Assembly (NCBI GenBank): GCA_913043285.1
Contig: CAJWML010000018.1
Coordinates: forward strand, 1 to 64,000
Length of the DNA stretch: 64,000 bases
Source: CAKZNE01 sp002695025
GTDB taxonomy: Bacteria > Bacteroidota > Bacteroidia > Flavobacteriales > Schleiferiaceae
Direction: 5' to 3'
The stretch's first letter is position 1. Each line of letters starts with the position of its first letter. The translations under genes were made by a program, and so were the position numbers. The notes beneath the pieces are model-generated. The model had not been told where the DNA came from. It searched no databases and saw only the letters and a program-made list of their open reading frames with translations. This document shows, piece after piece, positions 44,351-53,438 of the stretch.

Positions 44351-44379
44351 AAAGAAAATCCCGCAGCGGTACTGCGGGA
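44350..44379 (-). terminator. terminator of the leftward kinase-regulator operon
   Basis: An 8-bp stem TCCCGCAG/CTGCGGGA (44359-44366 with 44372-44379) has a T-rich tail only on the minus strand, so it ends transcription of the LytTR operon rather than purE. It nevertheless directly follows purE. Confidence 0.7.
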
Positions 44380-44502
44380 AATAAGGGAAAACGAAACCAA
44401 AACAGATAGGACTGTTTTTGAGTATCTAAAGATCCTGAGAAATAGTGTCTTTTTAAGGCACCAATGATTTAAAGATGCCTTCCGATTTGCTTCCGCACTA
44501 AA

Positions 44503-45261
44503 TTATAAGTTCTTCAGCGTGCTTAGTAATTGCTCTTTCTTGCGATTGGCAACAGGTATCTTAGAACCGTCTTCCAGTATAAGGTAACCCCCGTCCGTTT
44601 GAACGTATCTTTTCAGGAAATTCATATTTACAAGGTGCGACTTGTGCACCCGGTTGAAATTATAACCGGTAAGCATGGTATCAAACTCCTTAAGGGTTTT
44701 AGAAGCCAATAGCGATTTATCGTTCTTCAGGTGAAAAGTAGTGTAGTTACTACTGGACTCCAGGCGAATAATATCTGCCAGCTTGATAACGTGCATGCCA
44801 TCTGAAGTGGGCACCACTATTTTTTTAGGAGAATCCGAAGCCTGGCGGATATTTTCCACGAGCACATTGAGATTGGCGGCATGGGGAGGCAAGCCTTTTT
44901 GATCCTCCACCTTCCGAATGGCCCTCACCAGTTCCTCCGGATCAATGGGTTTCAAAAGATAATCGAGCGCACTGAATTTGATGGCTTTAATAGCAAACTC
45001 ATCATGAGCTGTAATAAAAATGATCTTGGGCTGTACCTCACTGTTCTTGGCTACTTCATCAAGAATATCAAAACCACTCTCTCCGGCCAGTTTAATGTCC
45101 AGGAAAACTGCATCGGGCTTACTATTGGTAATAGCCGCAATACCGTCCTTTACATTTCCTGCTTCCGCAGCAATTTCCACTTCGGGACAAAACAGATCCA
45201 GCTTACCTTTTAAGGAATCCCTGGAGTTCTCTTCATCATCAATGATTACAACCTGTATCAT
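44503..45261 (-). CDS. LytTR-family response regulator
   Basis: The 252-residue regulator has an N-terminal receiver (acidic pair Asp8/Asp9, phospho-Asp55 in FLDIKLAGESG, Lys in YLLKPIDPEEL) and a C-terminal LytTR DNA-binding domain (IVVPTSDGMHVIKLADIIRLE ... FNRVHKSHLVNMNFLKRY). It binds DNA directly through beta-strands. The frame opens at 45291 by a non-ATG codon, but ATG 45261 (MIQVVIIDDEEN) is the natural start. It follows the sensor kinase gene by 26 nt and is almost certainly its partner. The target genes are unknown. Confidence 0.94.
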   Translation of the reverse strand: MIQVVIIDDEENSRDSLKGKLDLFCPEVEIAAEAGNVKDGIAAITNSKPDAVFLDIKLAGESGFDILDEVAKNSEVQPKIIFITAHDEFAIKAIKFSALDYLLKPIDPEELVRAIRKVEDQKGLPPHAANLNVLVENIRQASDSPKKIVVPTSDGMHVIKLADIIRLESSSNYTTFHLKNDKSLLASKTLKEFDTMLTGYNFNRVHKSHLVNMNFLKRYVQTDGGYLILEDGSKIPVANRKKEQLLSTLKNL

Positions 45262-45287
45262 ATTAATCTTTTTGTAAAAATAAACAT

Positions 45288-48200
45288 TCAAATACTCTCG
45301 GCCGGTAATTTGATTACCACTTTTGTTCCGGCAGCCGTGCCGTCACTATTTAGCTTATCCTCTATGGTGATATCTACTTTTTCACTCATAGATACCCTAA
45401 GAAGCCTCAATCGGTCACGGTTTATCTGGGTAGCCATAGAGCGGTGATCTTTCCGTTTGTTCAACTCCCGGGCTCTTTTCCGCCCTATTCCGTTATCCTC
45501 TACCTCCACGATCAGCAGGTCATCCTCCAGTATAAAACGGATATCCAATTTACCGGAATGCTCTAATGGTTTCAGACCATGAAGGATAGCGTTTTCCACA
45601 TGCGGTTGAATGAGCATGGGTGGAATCCCCACATCATAATCCATTTCATCATCTACCTCAATGTGATACTCGAATTTTCCCTGGAACCGTAGTTTTTCAA
45701 GTTCAAGATAGTTTTTTAGTATGGATACTTCCGTTTCTACCGGGTGAAGGTGTTCCATTGATGATTCAAGGGTCAGTCTCATCAATTTTGCGAAATTATT
45801 GAGATACCGCACCGCTTTCTCAGGATCCTTTTTGAAGATAAAACTGCTGATAGAATCGAGGGCGTTGAAAATAAAATGGGGGTTCATTTGAAGGCGAAGA
45901 GCTTTCCGCTCCATTTCAAGCAAGGCATTCTCAAGCCTTAAACGGTGATTAACCCTTTTCACGCGGTCCATGATGAAAGCTAAGGTGAGTCCACCCAACA
46001 GCAGAACTGTAAAGGTTATGAACCACCACCTCATCCATACCGGGCGCAGTATCCTGAATTGATATTCCACCTGCACCGGGCTCCAGGCTTCTCCCAGCCG
46101 CGATACCTGAGCCTGAAAAGTATATTCTCCTGGCTTTATATTGGGGAAAACTGCTTCCCGCCTGCTTCCCGCCACAGTCCACTCATCCGACTGGCCCCGG
46201 AGGCGGTAACGATACTGAAGGTTTTCTTTTTGGTATTCCGTTAAGCCTGAGAAGTTGAAACTGAGAAAGTTCAGATCATGGGGAAGCCTTACTTCAGCGG
46301 GCAGCAGCGTAAACCGCAGGGAATCATCGGCATACTCCGGCAGGCTATTGTTCTGCCCAAGGAACAATTTAATATCGGTCAGTATCAATTCCGGCTCAGG
46401 CTTTTTCGATTGGAAACCATCGAGATCCAGCACCTGTAAGCCTTCCGTGGTACCCACCAACAGTTTATCCCGGTTTGCAGCAATGGATTGGGGAGTACAG
46501 CTTTGACCGTTCTGGCCGGCCACATAAGGAAGCTTTATGATATGGGCCGGATTCCCATTGCGGATCTCATAAATCCCTTTGTTCGTTCCCATCCAAACGG
46601 ACCCATTCCCTGAAATGGCCATGGACTGTATTTCGGCAAAACCAAATTTTTCAACCGGTATACGGCTTACCCCGGAGCTACTGAAATGAAAAACTCCTTC
46701 GGTGAGGCTACCCGCCCATAATTCATTCTTATTCTTTGCGGCAAAACAACTAAAGCGCAAACTATCCAGGCGAATACCGTTCATCTCCGTCAACACCTGC
46801 CATTCACCATCCGCATAGCGAAAAAATCCCTGGGTATACGTACCACACCAAAGCGAACCATCCTGACCTTCTGAAATACTGAAAATGGTAGCCGGGGGAA
46901 GATCATTTTTCTGAGAAACATTCTCTATGCGGCCATTACTATAACTGAACAATCCCGCACCCATACCCAGCCAAAGCCGATTGGAACTGTTTTTCATGGA
47001 AAAAACAAAATCGCCACCGCCCGGAGTTCTTACTTCTTGAAAGCCACGCTCACTCTTACGGATAAGCCCATTCTCGGTACCCAGCCATATATCTCCTTCA
47101 AAGGCTGCAATAGAAAGAGTTAAACCGTAAGGAAAGCCGTTGGCGCGGTCATACACCTTAGCGGCACCATTTTGCACATGGGCAAAACCCGATACCAAAC
47201 CGGTGTAAATACTATTTTCCTTATCCTGGCAAATGCCAAAAACCTGTGAGGAGGCTGAACCTAGATCTGTGTAGGTACGCCAGTCCAGGCTCTCCAGCTT
47301 CACCAGGCCTTTGTTGGAAAAGAGCCAGATCACACCGTTGTCATCGGCATAACAACCTTTGTAGTCCTGCTGCGGAAGGCCATTTTCATCGCTTAACTTA
47401 ATAAGCTTCCCCGCCTGCTTACGGATGGTAAGTTCACCATTCGCCAGCGCCAGGCCATAATCTTCCGAAAGAAAAATGTCTTTCCATGGAGCAACGCGGG
47501 TACGCAAGTGCTGCCCGGAATAATCATACACTCTAAGTTCACCCCGGAATAAGGCATACAATTCCTTTTCTCCTGCCACCAGCTTCAGCACTTCTCCGCT
47601 ATCTACAAGGTGAATGGCATTATCCCGTAAAACCTTCAGTCCTTTTTTAGCCGCTATCCAAACCTTTTGGTCTTTAACCTGCAGGTGATTGACCATTCCT
47701 GCGCTCTGAGCCACCAGGCTATCCCATTGTCCGTTTTGATCCACCAGCCACATGGCACCGGCCTGGTCTGCCACTACTAAATGTAAACTATCGTAAAGAG
47801 CGGCACTCCTTAAGCGGGAGTTGGAGCCAGGTACTGTGTATTCGTATTGATGATGGCCATCAAATTTGAGCACCCCCTGCTCCAGGGTTACCCATATATT
47901 CCCGTGAGCATCTTCCATAAGGCTGGTCATAAAAAGACGGGAGCCCTGAGATGGTGAAGTATAGGTTTTAAAATCGTAGCCATCGTACCGCAGCAAACCG
48001 TTACCTTCCGTAGCTATCCAGTAGATACCTCTTGAATCCCGCAGCATATCATTAACGCGGCTATTTGGCATTCCCTGTTCCAGGCCTATGAGATCGAAAT
48101 CATACACCTGTGCATGGCCCAACTGTATACACAGCAATAAATCCAGGATCACACAGCAAAAAACCGTGCGAAGTGTATGGATGTGAGTGTTGCTGAGCAT
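45288..48200 (-). CDS. LytS-type sensor histidine kinase with Reg_prop propeller and Y_Y_Y domain
   Basis: The 970-residue protein has a signal peptide or membrane anchor, a long periplasmic region of two-component-regulator propeller repeats (GIYWIATEGNGLLRYDG, GNIWVTLEQGVLKFDG, SLWCGTYTQGFFRY), a Y_Y_Y domain (YRYRLRGQSDEWT) and a single membrane helix (WWFITFTVLLLGGLTLAF). The LytS/His_kinase core has NPHFIFNALDSISS (His about 775) and an ATPase with DNGIGRKRARELN. The propeller senses an external ligand, probably a sugar or peptide, by analogy with Bacteroides hybrid systems. Unlike those it is not fused to a regulator; the LytTR regulator follows in the same operon. Confidence 0.92.
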   Translation of the reverse strand: MLSNTHIHTLRTVFCCVILDLLLCIQLGHAQVYDFDLIGLEQGMPNSRVNDMLRDSRGIYWIATEGNGLLRYDGYDFKTYTSPSQGSRLFMTSLMEDAHGNIWVTLEQGVLKFDGHHQYEYTVPGSNSRLRSAALYDSLHLVVADQAGAMWLVDQNGQWDSLVAQSAGMVNHLQVKDQKVWIAAKKGLKVLRDNAIHLVDSGEVLKLVAGEKELYALFRGELRVYDYSGQHLRTRVAPWKDIFLSEDYGLALANGELTIRKQAGKLIKLSDENGLPQQDYKGCYADDNGVIWLFSNKGLVKLESLDWRTYTDLGSASSQVFGICQDKENSIYTGLVSGFAHVQNGAAKVYDRANGFPYGLTLSIAAFEGDIWLGTENGLIRKSERGFQEVRTPGGGDFVFSMKNSSNRLWLGMGAGLFSYSNGRIENVSQKNDLPPATIFSISEGQDGSLWCGTYTQGFFRYADGEWQVLTEMNGIRLDSLRFSCFAAKNKNELWAGSLTEGVFHFSSSGVSRIPVEKFGFAEIQSMAISGNGSVWMGTNKGIYEIRNGNPAHIIKLPYVAGQNGQSCTPQSIAANRDKLLVGTTEGLQVLDLDGFQSKKPEPELILTDIKLFLGQNNSLPEYADDSLRFTLLPAEVRLPHDLNFLSFNFSGLTEYQKENLQYRYRLRGQSDEWTVAGSRREAVFPNIKPGEYTFQAQVSRLGEAWSPVQVEYQFRILRPVWMRWWFITFTVLLLGGLTLAFIMDRVKRVNHRLRLENALLEMERKALRLQMNPHFIFNALDSISSFIFKKDPEKAVRYLNNFAKLMRLTLESSMEHLHPVETEVSILKNYLELEKLRFQGKFEYHIEVDDEMDYDVGIPPMLIQPHVENAILHGLKPLEHSGKLDIRFILEDDLLIVEVEDNGIGRKRARELNKRKDHRSMATQINRDRLRLLRVSMSEKVDITIEDKLNSDGTAAGTKVVIKLPAESI

Positions 48201-48245
48201 GAGCCTAAATATTCATAATAAATACAGTATTTTCAAAGTCTGGTT

Positions 48246-49049
48246 ATGAAAAGGATTTGGATACTGCTGCTGTTTCCCTGTTGGGTCTCGGCTCAAAATT
48301 ACGGTAATCTGTCCGGAGGACGCTCAGCAGCCATGGCTCACAGCAGCGTGGCCATTGAGGATGTTTGGGCAGCTCACCATAACCAGGCTGCCCTGGCCTG
48401 GCTGAAAAAGCCCGAAATGGGCTTGAGTTACGAGAACCGGTATTTTCTAAAAGATCTAGCCATCGGTAATTCAGCATTCGTCTATCCTACGGAATGGGGT
48501 ACACTGGGACTTAGCATGTCCTATTTCGGTTTTGAGCTTTACAATCAATCCAAATTTGGACTTAACTACAGCCGGGCTTTTGGCCGATTCTTCAGCTTTG
48601 GCCTGCAGGTTAATTATGAGAATTTCTACGTAAGTGAAGGAACCACAACCTCAGGAGCCGTTACTTATGAAGCCGGCATCATCGGGAAGCCCTTGCCCGG
48701 CTTAAACATCGGTTTCCACATTTACAACCCCACCAGCCAGCTCAAGAATACCCTTACAGAAGAAACCCTTCCCTACATTGGCCGGCTTGGCGTTCGTTAT
48801 GAATTCAGTAAAGATGCTGCTCTTCATGCTGAAGTACGGAAGCAACAAGAACTGCCCGAACGCTATGCATTGGGATTTGAATACCGCCTGATTGAGATTT
48901 TATCTCTCCGAACGGGAGCGGCCCTACAACCCCTGACCAATACTTTCGGGCTGGGTCTGAAATTTGCTTCATTTCGCACCGATCTTGCTTATGAGTACGC
49001 GCAGGTATTGGGCAGTAACGCCACCATTAGCCTTCAATACGAGTTTTGA
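48246..49049 (+). CDS. PorV/PorQ-like outer-membrane beta-barrel protein
   Basis: The 267-residue protein has a signal peptide (MKRIWILLLFPCWVSAQ) and a small-residue-rich opening GGRSAAMAHSSVAIEDVWAAHHNQAALAWL, the pattern seen in PorV/PorQ proteins of the type IX secretion system. It ends with SLQYEF, a terminal phenylalanine as in outer-membrane proteins. The alternating strands (LGLSMSYFGFELYNQSKFGLNYSRAF) fit a barrel. In T9SS, PorV shuttles cargo and PorQ is a related barrel in the attachment complex; this one is shorter and the exact subtype is uncertain. Its stop overlaps the start of the next gene. Confidence 0.75.
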   Translation: MKRIWILLLFPCWVSAQNYGNLSGGRSAAMAHSSVAIEDVWAAHHNQAALAWLKKPEMGLSYENRYFLKDLAIGNSAFVYPTEWGTLGLSMSYFGFELYNQSKFGLNYSRAFGRFFSFGLQVNYENFYVSEGTTTSGAVTYEAGIIGKPLPGLNIGFHIYNPTSQLKNTLTEETLPYIGRLGVRYEFSKDAALHAEVRKQQELPERYALGFEYRLIEILSLRTGAALQPLTNTFGLGLKFASFRTDLAYEYAQVLGSNATISLQYEF

Positions 49050-51076
49050 GAAGGCTATTCCTGATATCGGTTTTCTTCTATGCTGCCACTCCCCTCTTTT
49101 TGCAGGCACAGACCCCTTCCCGGTCGCTGGAATATGAGATCGAATCACTGGCGGAGGGCAATGAAGAGAACGAAACGGATTTTGTACAGCTGGCCGAACA
49201 GCTGGAGTTACTGCGAGAAAACCCCATACCGGTAAATTTTGCCGAAGCCGAAGACTTCCAGAAGCTCCCCTATCTCAACATCTTCCAGGTGCACAACCTT
49301 ATGGAATACCGGAGGCAGACTGGCTTCCTGTACACTCCCTATGAATTGGCCGTTATTAAAGGCTTTGACCGGGAAACAATTGAAAAGATCCTGCCTTTCC
49401 TCAGTTTTACCACGCAACAGTTGGTACCCTCCATAGAGGCCAAAAAAGTATGGCTCTACAGTAACCACAACCTGATCTATCGCACCGCTATTCCCTTTCA
49501 GCAAAGAGATGGCTATACTGATGCGGATGGCTACAAAGGCAGCCCTCAATCGCACTACCTGAGGTGGCGGAGCACCTACCGCGATATCCTGTCTTTTAAT
49601 ATCACAGCCCAGCAGGATGCCGGGGAGCCTTTTGGAGGCAGCACGGGTGTTGATTTTCTTTCCGGTCATCTAGCTATCCAGAATTATGGCCGTCTTAAGA
49701 GTCTGATTGTAGGGGATTACCAGGTAGAATTTGGACAGGGTTTGGCACTTTGGAGCGGCCTTACGTTCGGAAAATCTGCAGAACCCGTTGAAATAAAGCG
49801 TTATGCGCGGGGGCTCCGACCATTTTCAGGGGCCGAGGAAAACCGATTTCTGCGGGGAGCCGCTGCCACCTATCGCATTCTGCCCGGAACCGATGTAAGC
49901 TTGTTCTATTCCTCCAACCGGGTAGATGCCAATATCAGTGCTGTAGATACACTCACCGGAAATGCCATGATCAGCTCACTTCAAACCACGGGTTTGCATC
50001 GCACAAGCAACGAGATTGCGGATAAGAACAGTAACCTTTTGCAAATCACAGGTGGCAATATCAATTACCGGGGCAACCGTTTCTCCATAGGTAGCACCCT
50101 AAGCAACTACCAGCTAAAGTACCCGCTGGAGCGAAGCGACCAGCTTTACCAGCAATTCCGCTTTCAGGGCACCCGGCTCACCCAGTATTCACTCGATTTT
50201 AATTATCTCTTTCGCGACCTTAATGTTTTTGGGGAAGGTGCACTTTCCGACAACGGGGGAAAAGCAGGAACCATTGGATTGCAAAGCCACCCGGCCGAAG
50301 CCCTGTACTTAACAATACTGTATCGGCATTTTGAGAATAGGTACCAGTTTCTTTATAATGCGCCTTTTGCAGAAAGCGGGAACTATGGTGAGCAAGGTAC
50401 TTATCTTGGTTTTCAGTGGTTGATGGGTCCCGTATTCAAATTACGGTCCTACCTGGACATCTACCGCTTTAACTGGCTCCGCTTTCGGGTAAATGCCCCC
50501 TCATCAGGACGGGATGTACTGGGTCAGTTGGATGCCTCTTTTAACCGCAGATTCAGTATGTATTTCCGGTTTAAAAATGAACGCCAGCAAGTGAATAGCA
50601 GACTGGAATCCACAGGCCCTCAGTTAAGCTATCAGCAAAGGAGCACTGCACGATTACATGCCAGCTACCAGGTGTACTACAACCTGCGCATGGCTTCCAG
50701 GTTGGAACTTTCCTTTTATGAATTGGAAGGAGAACGCGAAAAGGGAAATGTGATTTTCCAGGATATACAATATGCATTCCGGAAGACCCCTTTGCGGTTT
50801 ACGCTCCGCTATGCCCTGATAGACACCAAAAGCTTTAATACCAGGATCTACGCCTACGAGAATGACCTTACCTACGCCTTCAGTATTCCACCTTATTACG
50901 GTAGCAGTACCCGCTTTTACCTGCTGGTTGATTATACGGTACTGGAAAACCTCAGCCTGGAGGCCAGGTATGAGATTACCCGCTTTTCCGACCGGGATGA
51001 AATAAGCAGTGGGCTGAACCGTATTGCAGGGAATATCCAAAGTGGATTATCGCTACAGGCTATCTGGAAACTTTAG
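49046..51076 (+). CDS. helix-hairpin-helix protein with outer-membrane barrel
   Basis: The 676-residue product has a signal peptide (MRRLFLISVFFYAATPLFLQAQ). A tandem helix-hairpin-helix module at about residues 55-115 (FAEAEDFQKLPYLNIFQVH, TGFLYTPYELAVIKGFDRETIEKILPFL) resembles the DNA-binding unit of the competence protein ComEA. From about residue 130 to the end come antiparallel amphipathic strands of a large barrel. A ComEA-like DNA-binding fold on an exported barrel is unusual. It starts with TTG 49046, overlapping the TGA of the PorV-like gene, so the two are likely co-translated. Its stop shares bases with that of the convergent aroA. Function unknown. Confidence 0.75.
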   Translation: MRRLFLISVFFYAATPLFLQAQTPSRSLEYEIESLAEGNEENETDFVQLAEQLELLRENPIPVNFAEAEDFQKLPYLNIFQVHNLMEYRRQTGFLYTPYELAVIKGFDRETIEKILPFLSFTTQQLVPSIEAKKVWLYSNHNLIYRTAIPFQQRDGYTDADGYKGSPQSHYLRWRSTYRDILSFNITAQQDAGEPFGGSTGVDFLSGHLAIQNYGRLKSLIVGDYQVEFGQGLALWSGLTFGKSAEPVEIKRYARGLRPFSGAEENRFLRGAAATYRILPGTDVSLFYSSNRVDANISAVDTLTGNAMISSLQTTGLHRTSNEIADKNSNLLQITGGNINYRGNRFSIGSTLSNYQLKYPLERSDQLYQQFRFQGTRLTQYSLDFNYLFRDLNVFGEGALSDNGGKAGTIGLQSHPAEALYLTILYRHFENRYQFLYNAPFAESGNYGEQGTYLGFQWLMGPVFKLRSYLDIYRFNWLRFRVNAPSSGRDVLGQLDASFNRRFSMYFRFKNERQQVNSRLESTGPQLSYQQRSTARLHASYQVYYNLRMASRLELSFYELEGEREKGNVIFQDIQYAFRKTPLRFTLRYALIDTKSFNTRIYAYENDLTYAFSIPPYYGSSTRFYLLVDYTVLENLSLEARYEITRFSDRDEISSGLNRIAGNIQSGLSLQAIWKL

Positions 51077-52305
51077 TTGTAACGGAGCTTAAAACCCACC
51101 CGTTCCAGGTCTTTCCAGAAACTGGTATAGCTTTTATTCACCACCCCAGGGTCTTCAATACCAATAGGATGCATCAGGGCTAAGGGTGCAAAGGACATCG
51201 CCATACGATGATCACCCCAGGTTTTAAAGACCACACCTTGCAGGTGCTGGATCCCTTTATGGATCTGCAGGTAATCATCTCCAATTTCTATTTCGGCACC
51301 CGTTTTTTGCAATTCCGTCTGCAAAGCCAGCAAGCGGTCGGTTTCCTTGATACGCAGGGTCTGCAAACCCTTGATCCTTACCCCTATATTGAGTGCAGCA
51401 AAAGCCACCGCCAGGGTCTGTGCCAGGTCCGGGTTATGGATCAGACTTATTTCGAAAAAATCCCGCGTGTCCCTTTCCCCTTTTTTAAGGCGAAAGCCGG
51501 ATCCTATATAGTGTGAAACAAGGCCCAGTGGCTGGAATAGCCCACTTACAAAGGCGTCACCCTGCAGGCTATAATCCCTGAAACCGGGAAGGTATATTTC
51601 AGTCTTTTGGGCAAGTAAGCCGATCAAAAACCAATAGGAAGCGGAGCTCCAATCCGGTTCCACCTGGAAACGCAAAGGTCTTTGAGGCACATACGCGTTA
51701 ATGCGAATGCGCTCTCCGTCAATGGAAACCTGAAAACCCAACCTCCGCATAAGATTTGCGGTCAGGTAGATATAGGGCGCTGAAACAGAAAAACCGGTCA
51801 TGTGAAGGACCAGGCCTTTATGCAAAGCAGGACCTATCATCATCAGAGCCGAAATAAACTGGCTACTGACACCACTGTTCAGCTGCACTTCTCCACCCAT
51901 TAGTTTTTCACCCTTTATACGGAGTGGCGGATACCCGCTCTCCCCGAGATAATGGATCTCCGCTCCTAAACTGGCAAGAGCATCCACCAGTACCCCAATA
52001 GGCCGTTCGTGCATACGCGCAGTACCGCTCAAGGTAATTTCTTCACCTTCTTGTAAGGCATAATAGGCGGTCAGGAACCGCATGGCGGTTCCGGCATCCC
52101 CCACATTCACATTTGGCCCCTCTTCCTGAAATGCGCCTTGAAGGTATTGGGTATCCTTACTATTGGACAACCCCACAATCTCCAGGTCCGGAAAATAGAG
52201 GTGCTTCAGGATCAGCAGGCGATTGGACTCACTCTTGCTCCCTGGGATATCCACCTTGCCGATCACCCGACCGTTGGGATGACTTATATGAAGAACATCT
52301 ACCAA
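51073..52305 (-). CDS. aroA: 3-phosphoshikimate 1-carboxyvinyltransferase (EPSP synthase)
   Basis: The 410-residue enzyme has the two-domain EPSP fold with PGSKSESNRLLIL, DAGTAMRFLTAY, SSQFISALMM and TDRLLALQTELQKTGAEIE, plus DHRMAMSFAPLAL near the end. It joins shikimate 3-phosphate and phosphoenolpyruvate to form EPSP in aromatic amino acid synthesis. The start is TTG 52305, overlapping the aroB stop by 7 nt. It follows aroB in one operon. The 4-nt overlap of its stop with the convergent barrel gene leaves no room for a terminator. Confidence 0.95.
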   Translation of the reverse strand: MVDVLHISHPNGRVIGKVDIPGSKSESNRLLILKHLYFPDLEIVGLSNSKDTQYLQGAFQEEGPNVNVGDAGTAMRFLTAYYALQEGEEITLSGTARMHERPIGVLVDALASLGAEIHYLGESGYPPLRIKGEKLMGGEVQLNSGVSSQFISALMMIGPALHKGLVLHMTGFSVSAPYIYLTANLMRRLGFQVSIDGERIRINAYVPQRPLRFQVEPDWSSASYWFLIGLLAQKTEIYLPGFRDYSLQGDAFVSGLFQPLGLVSHYIGSGFRLKKGERDTRDFFEISLIHNPDLAQTLAVAFAALNIGVRIKGLQTLRIKETDRLLALQTELQKTGAEIEIGDDYLQIHKGIQHLQGVVFKTWGDHRMAMSFAPLALMHPIGIEDPGVVNKSYTSFWKDLERVGFKLRYN

Positions 52306-53342
52306 GCCTGTAATCTCATTATAACATTGAAAATGGCGCTTTCAGGCACCACTATATCCTGCTTCACCATACCTGGGTCCGAAAGCAGGGTAAAGAATAT
52401 TTCGCCTTTCCGATTTTTTTTATCCTGCTTTACCACTTCCAGGATCCGTTCCGGATCACCAGTCACCTCCACATCATGAAAATGATCACCAATGCGGTGA
52501 GCCGCCTCTTCAGCAACCTCCTTATCCATACCCGCAAACTCCGCTGAGAGCAGAAGCTCACCCATCATACCCAGGGCAACAGCCTCTCCGTGTAAAAGTG
52601 GTTCGCCTTCTTCATGCGATACCGTTTCCAGTGCATGTCCCAGGGTGTGTCCGAAATTCAGGATCTTCCGCAAACCTGATTCCCTGAAATCCTTTTCAAC
52701 CACCTTGGATTTGATCTCTATAGACTTGCGGATCATGATGGTATCCGGCAGTGCTTCTTTAATGTTGAGCTGCAAAAGTTGTTTCCAATACTCCCTGTCA
52801 GCTATCAGTCCGTGTTTCAACATTTCAGCATAACCGGAACGTCTTTCTTCAAAAGGTAACGTTTCCAGAAAACGATTCAGGACGTACACCCTCTCCGGGT
52901 TCAGGAATAAACCCACCCGGTTTTTGAGATGATCCAGGTTAATTCCCGTTTTACCTCCCACGGAGGCATCAACCTGCGAGAGTACGGTAGTCGGAAAATT
53001 GACAAACGGTATCCCCCTCATGTAAGTACCCGCCAGCATACCTCCCAGGTCACTTACCACACCTCCCCCCAGATTCACCAGCAGGGAGTATCGGTCCGCA
53101 CGAAGATCGGATAGGGCCATCCAAAGCTGCACCAATACTTCCGGTGATTTACTGGCTTCTCCCGGTTCAATCTCCAGCACCTCCATTTCACCCAGCTCCC
53201 CCAGCTCCTGGAGAAGTGGCACGAGACAATGCTCATGGGTATTCTCATCTACCAGAAAAAAAACTTTTGAAAATCCAGATTGATTAAGGTAATCCTGGAA
53301 ATCCTGAATTGCTTCTTCATCAAAGAGTATAGGGTGAGACAT
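52299..53342 (-). CDS. aroB: 3-dehydroquinate synthase
   Basis: The 347-residue enzyme has the NAD-binding NLGGGVVSDLGGMLAGTYMRG, the metal-site region FPTTVLSQVDASVGGKTGIN and NFGHTLGHALE with the zinc histidines. It cyclises DAHP to 3-dehydroquinate, the second step of the shikimate pathway. The gene is the first of the aroB-aroA pair; ATG 53342 is clear. Upstream on the minus strand the sequence TACTTTC is close to, but not an exact match of, the TANNTTTG promoter box. Confidence 0.96.
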   Translation of the reverse strand: MSHPILFDEEAIQDFQDYLNQSGFSKVFFLVDENTHEHCLVPLLQELGELGEMEVLEIEPGEASKSPEVLVQLWMALSDLRADRYSLLVNLGGGVVSDLGGMLAGTYMRGIPFVNFPTTVLSQVDASVGGKTGINLDHLKNRVGLFLNPERVYVLNRFLETLPFEERRSGYAEMLKHGLIADREYWKQLLQLNIKEALPDTIMIRKSIEIKSKVVEKDFRESGLRKILNFGHTLGHALETVSHEEGEPLLHGEAVALGMMGELLLSAEFAGMDKEVAEEAAHRIGDHFHDVEVTGDPERILEVVKQDKKNRKGEIFFTLLSDPGMVKQDIVVPESAIFNVIMRLQAW

Positions 53343-53413
53343 TATGAAGGTGTTAGTTTGGTTTTTTTAGGCTTTGAAAGTACTAAAACCTCAGCGCTTT
53401 AATACTGTTCTAT

Positions 53414-53421
53414 TACTTTTG
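53414..53421 (+). promoter_or_regulatory. -7 box TACTTTTG of the proline dehydrogenase gene
   Basis: The box lies 17 nt before ATG 53439, in the divergent 96-nt gap shared with aroB. Confidence 0.55.
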
Positions 53422-53438
53422 AAAACTTTTTTACGAGT

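Noticed and set aside
44350..44379. Hairpin after purE as a purE terminator
   Set aside because: The T-rich tail is only on the minus strand, so it serves the leftward LytTR operon; rightward function is unsupported.
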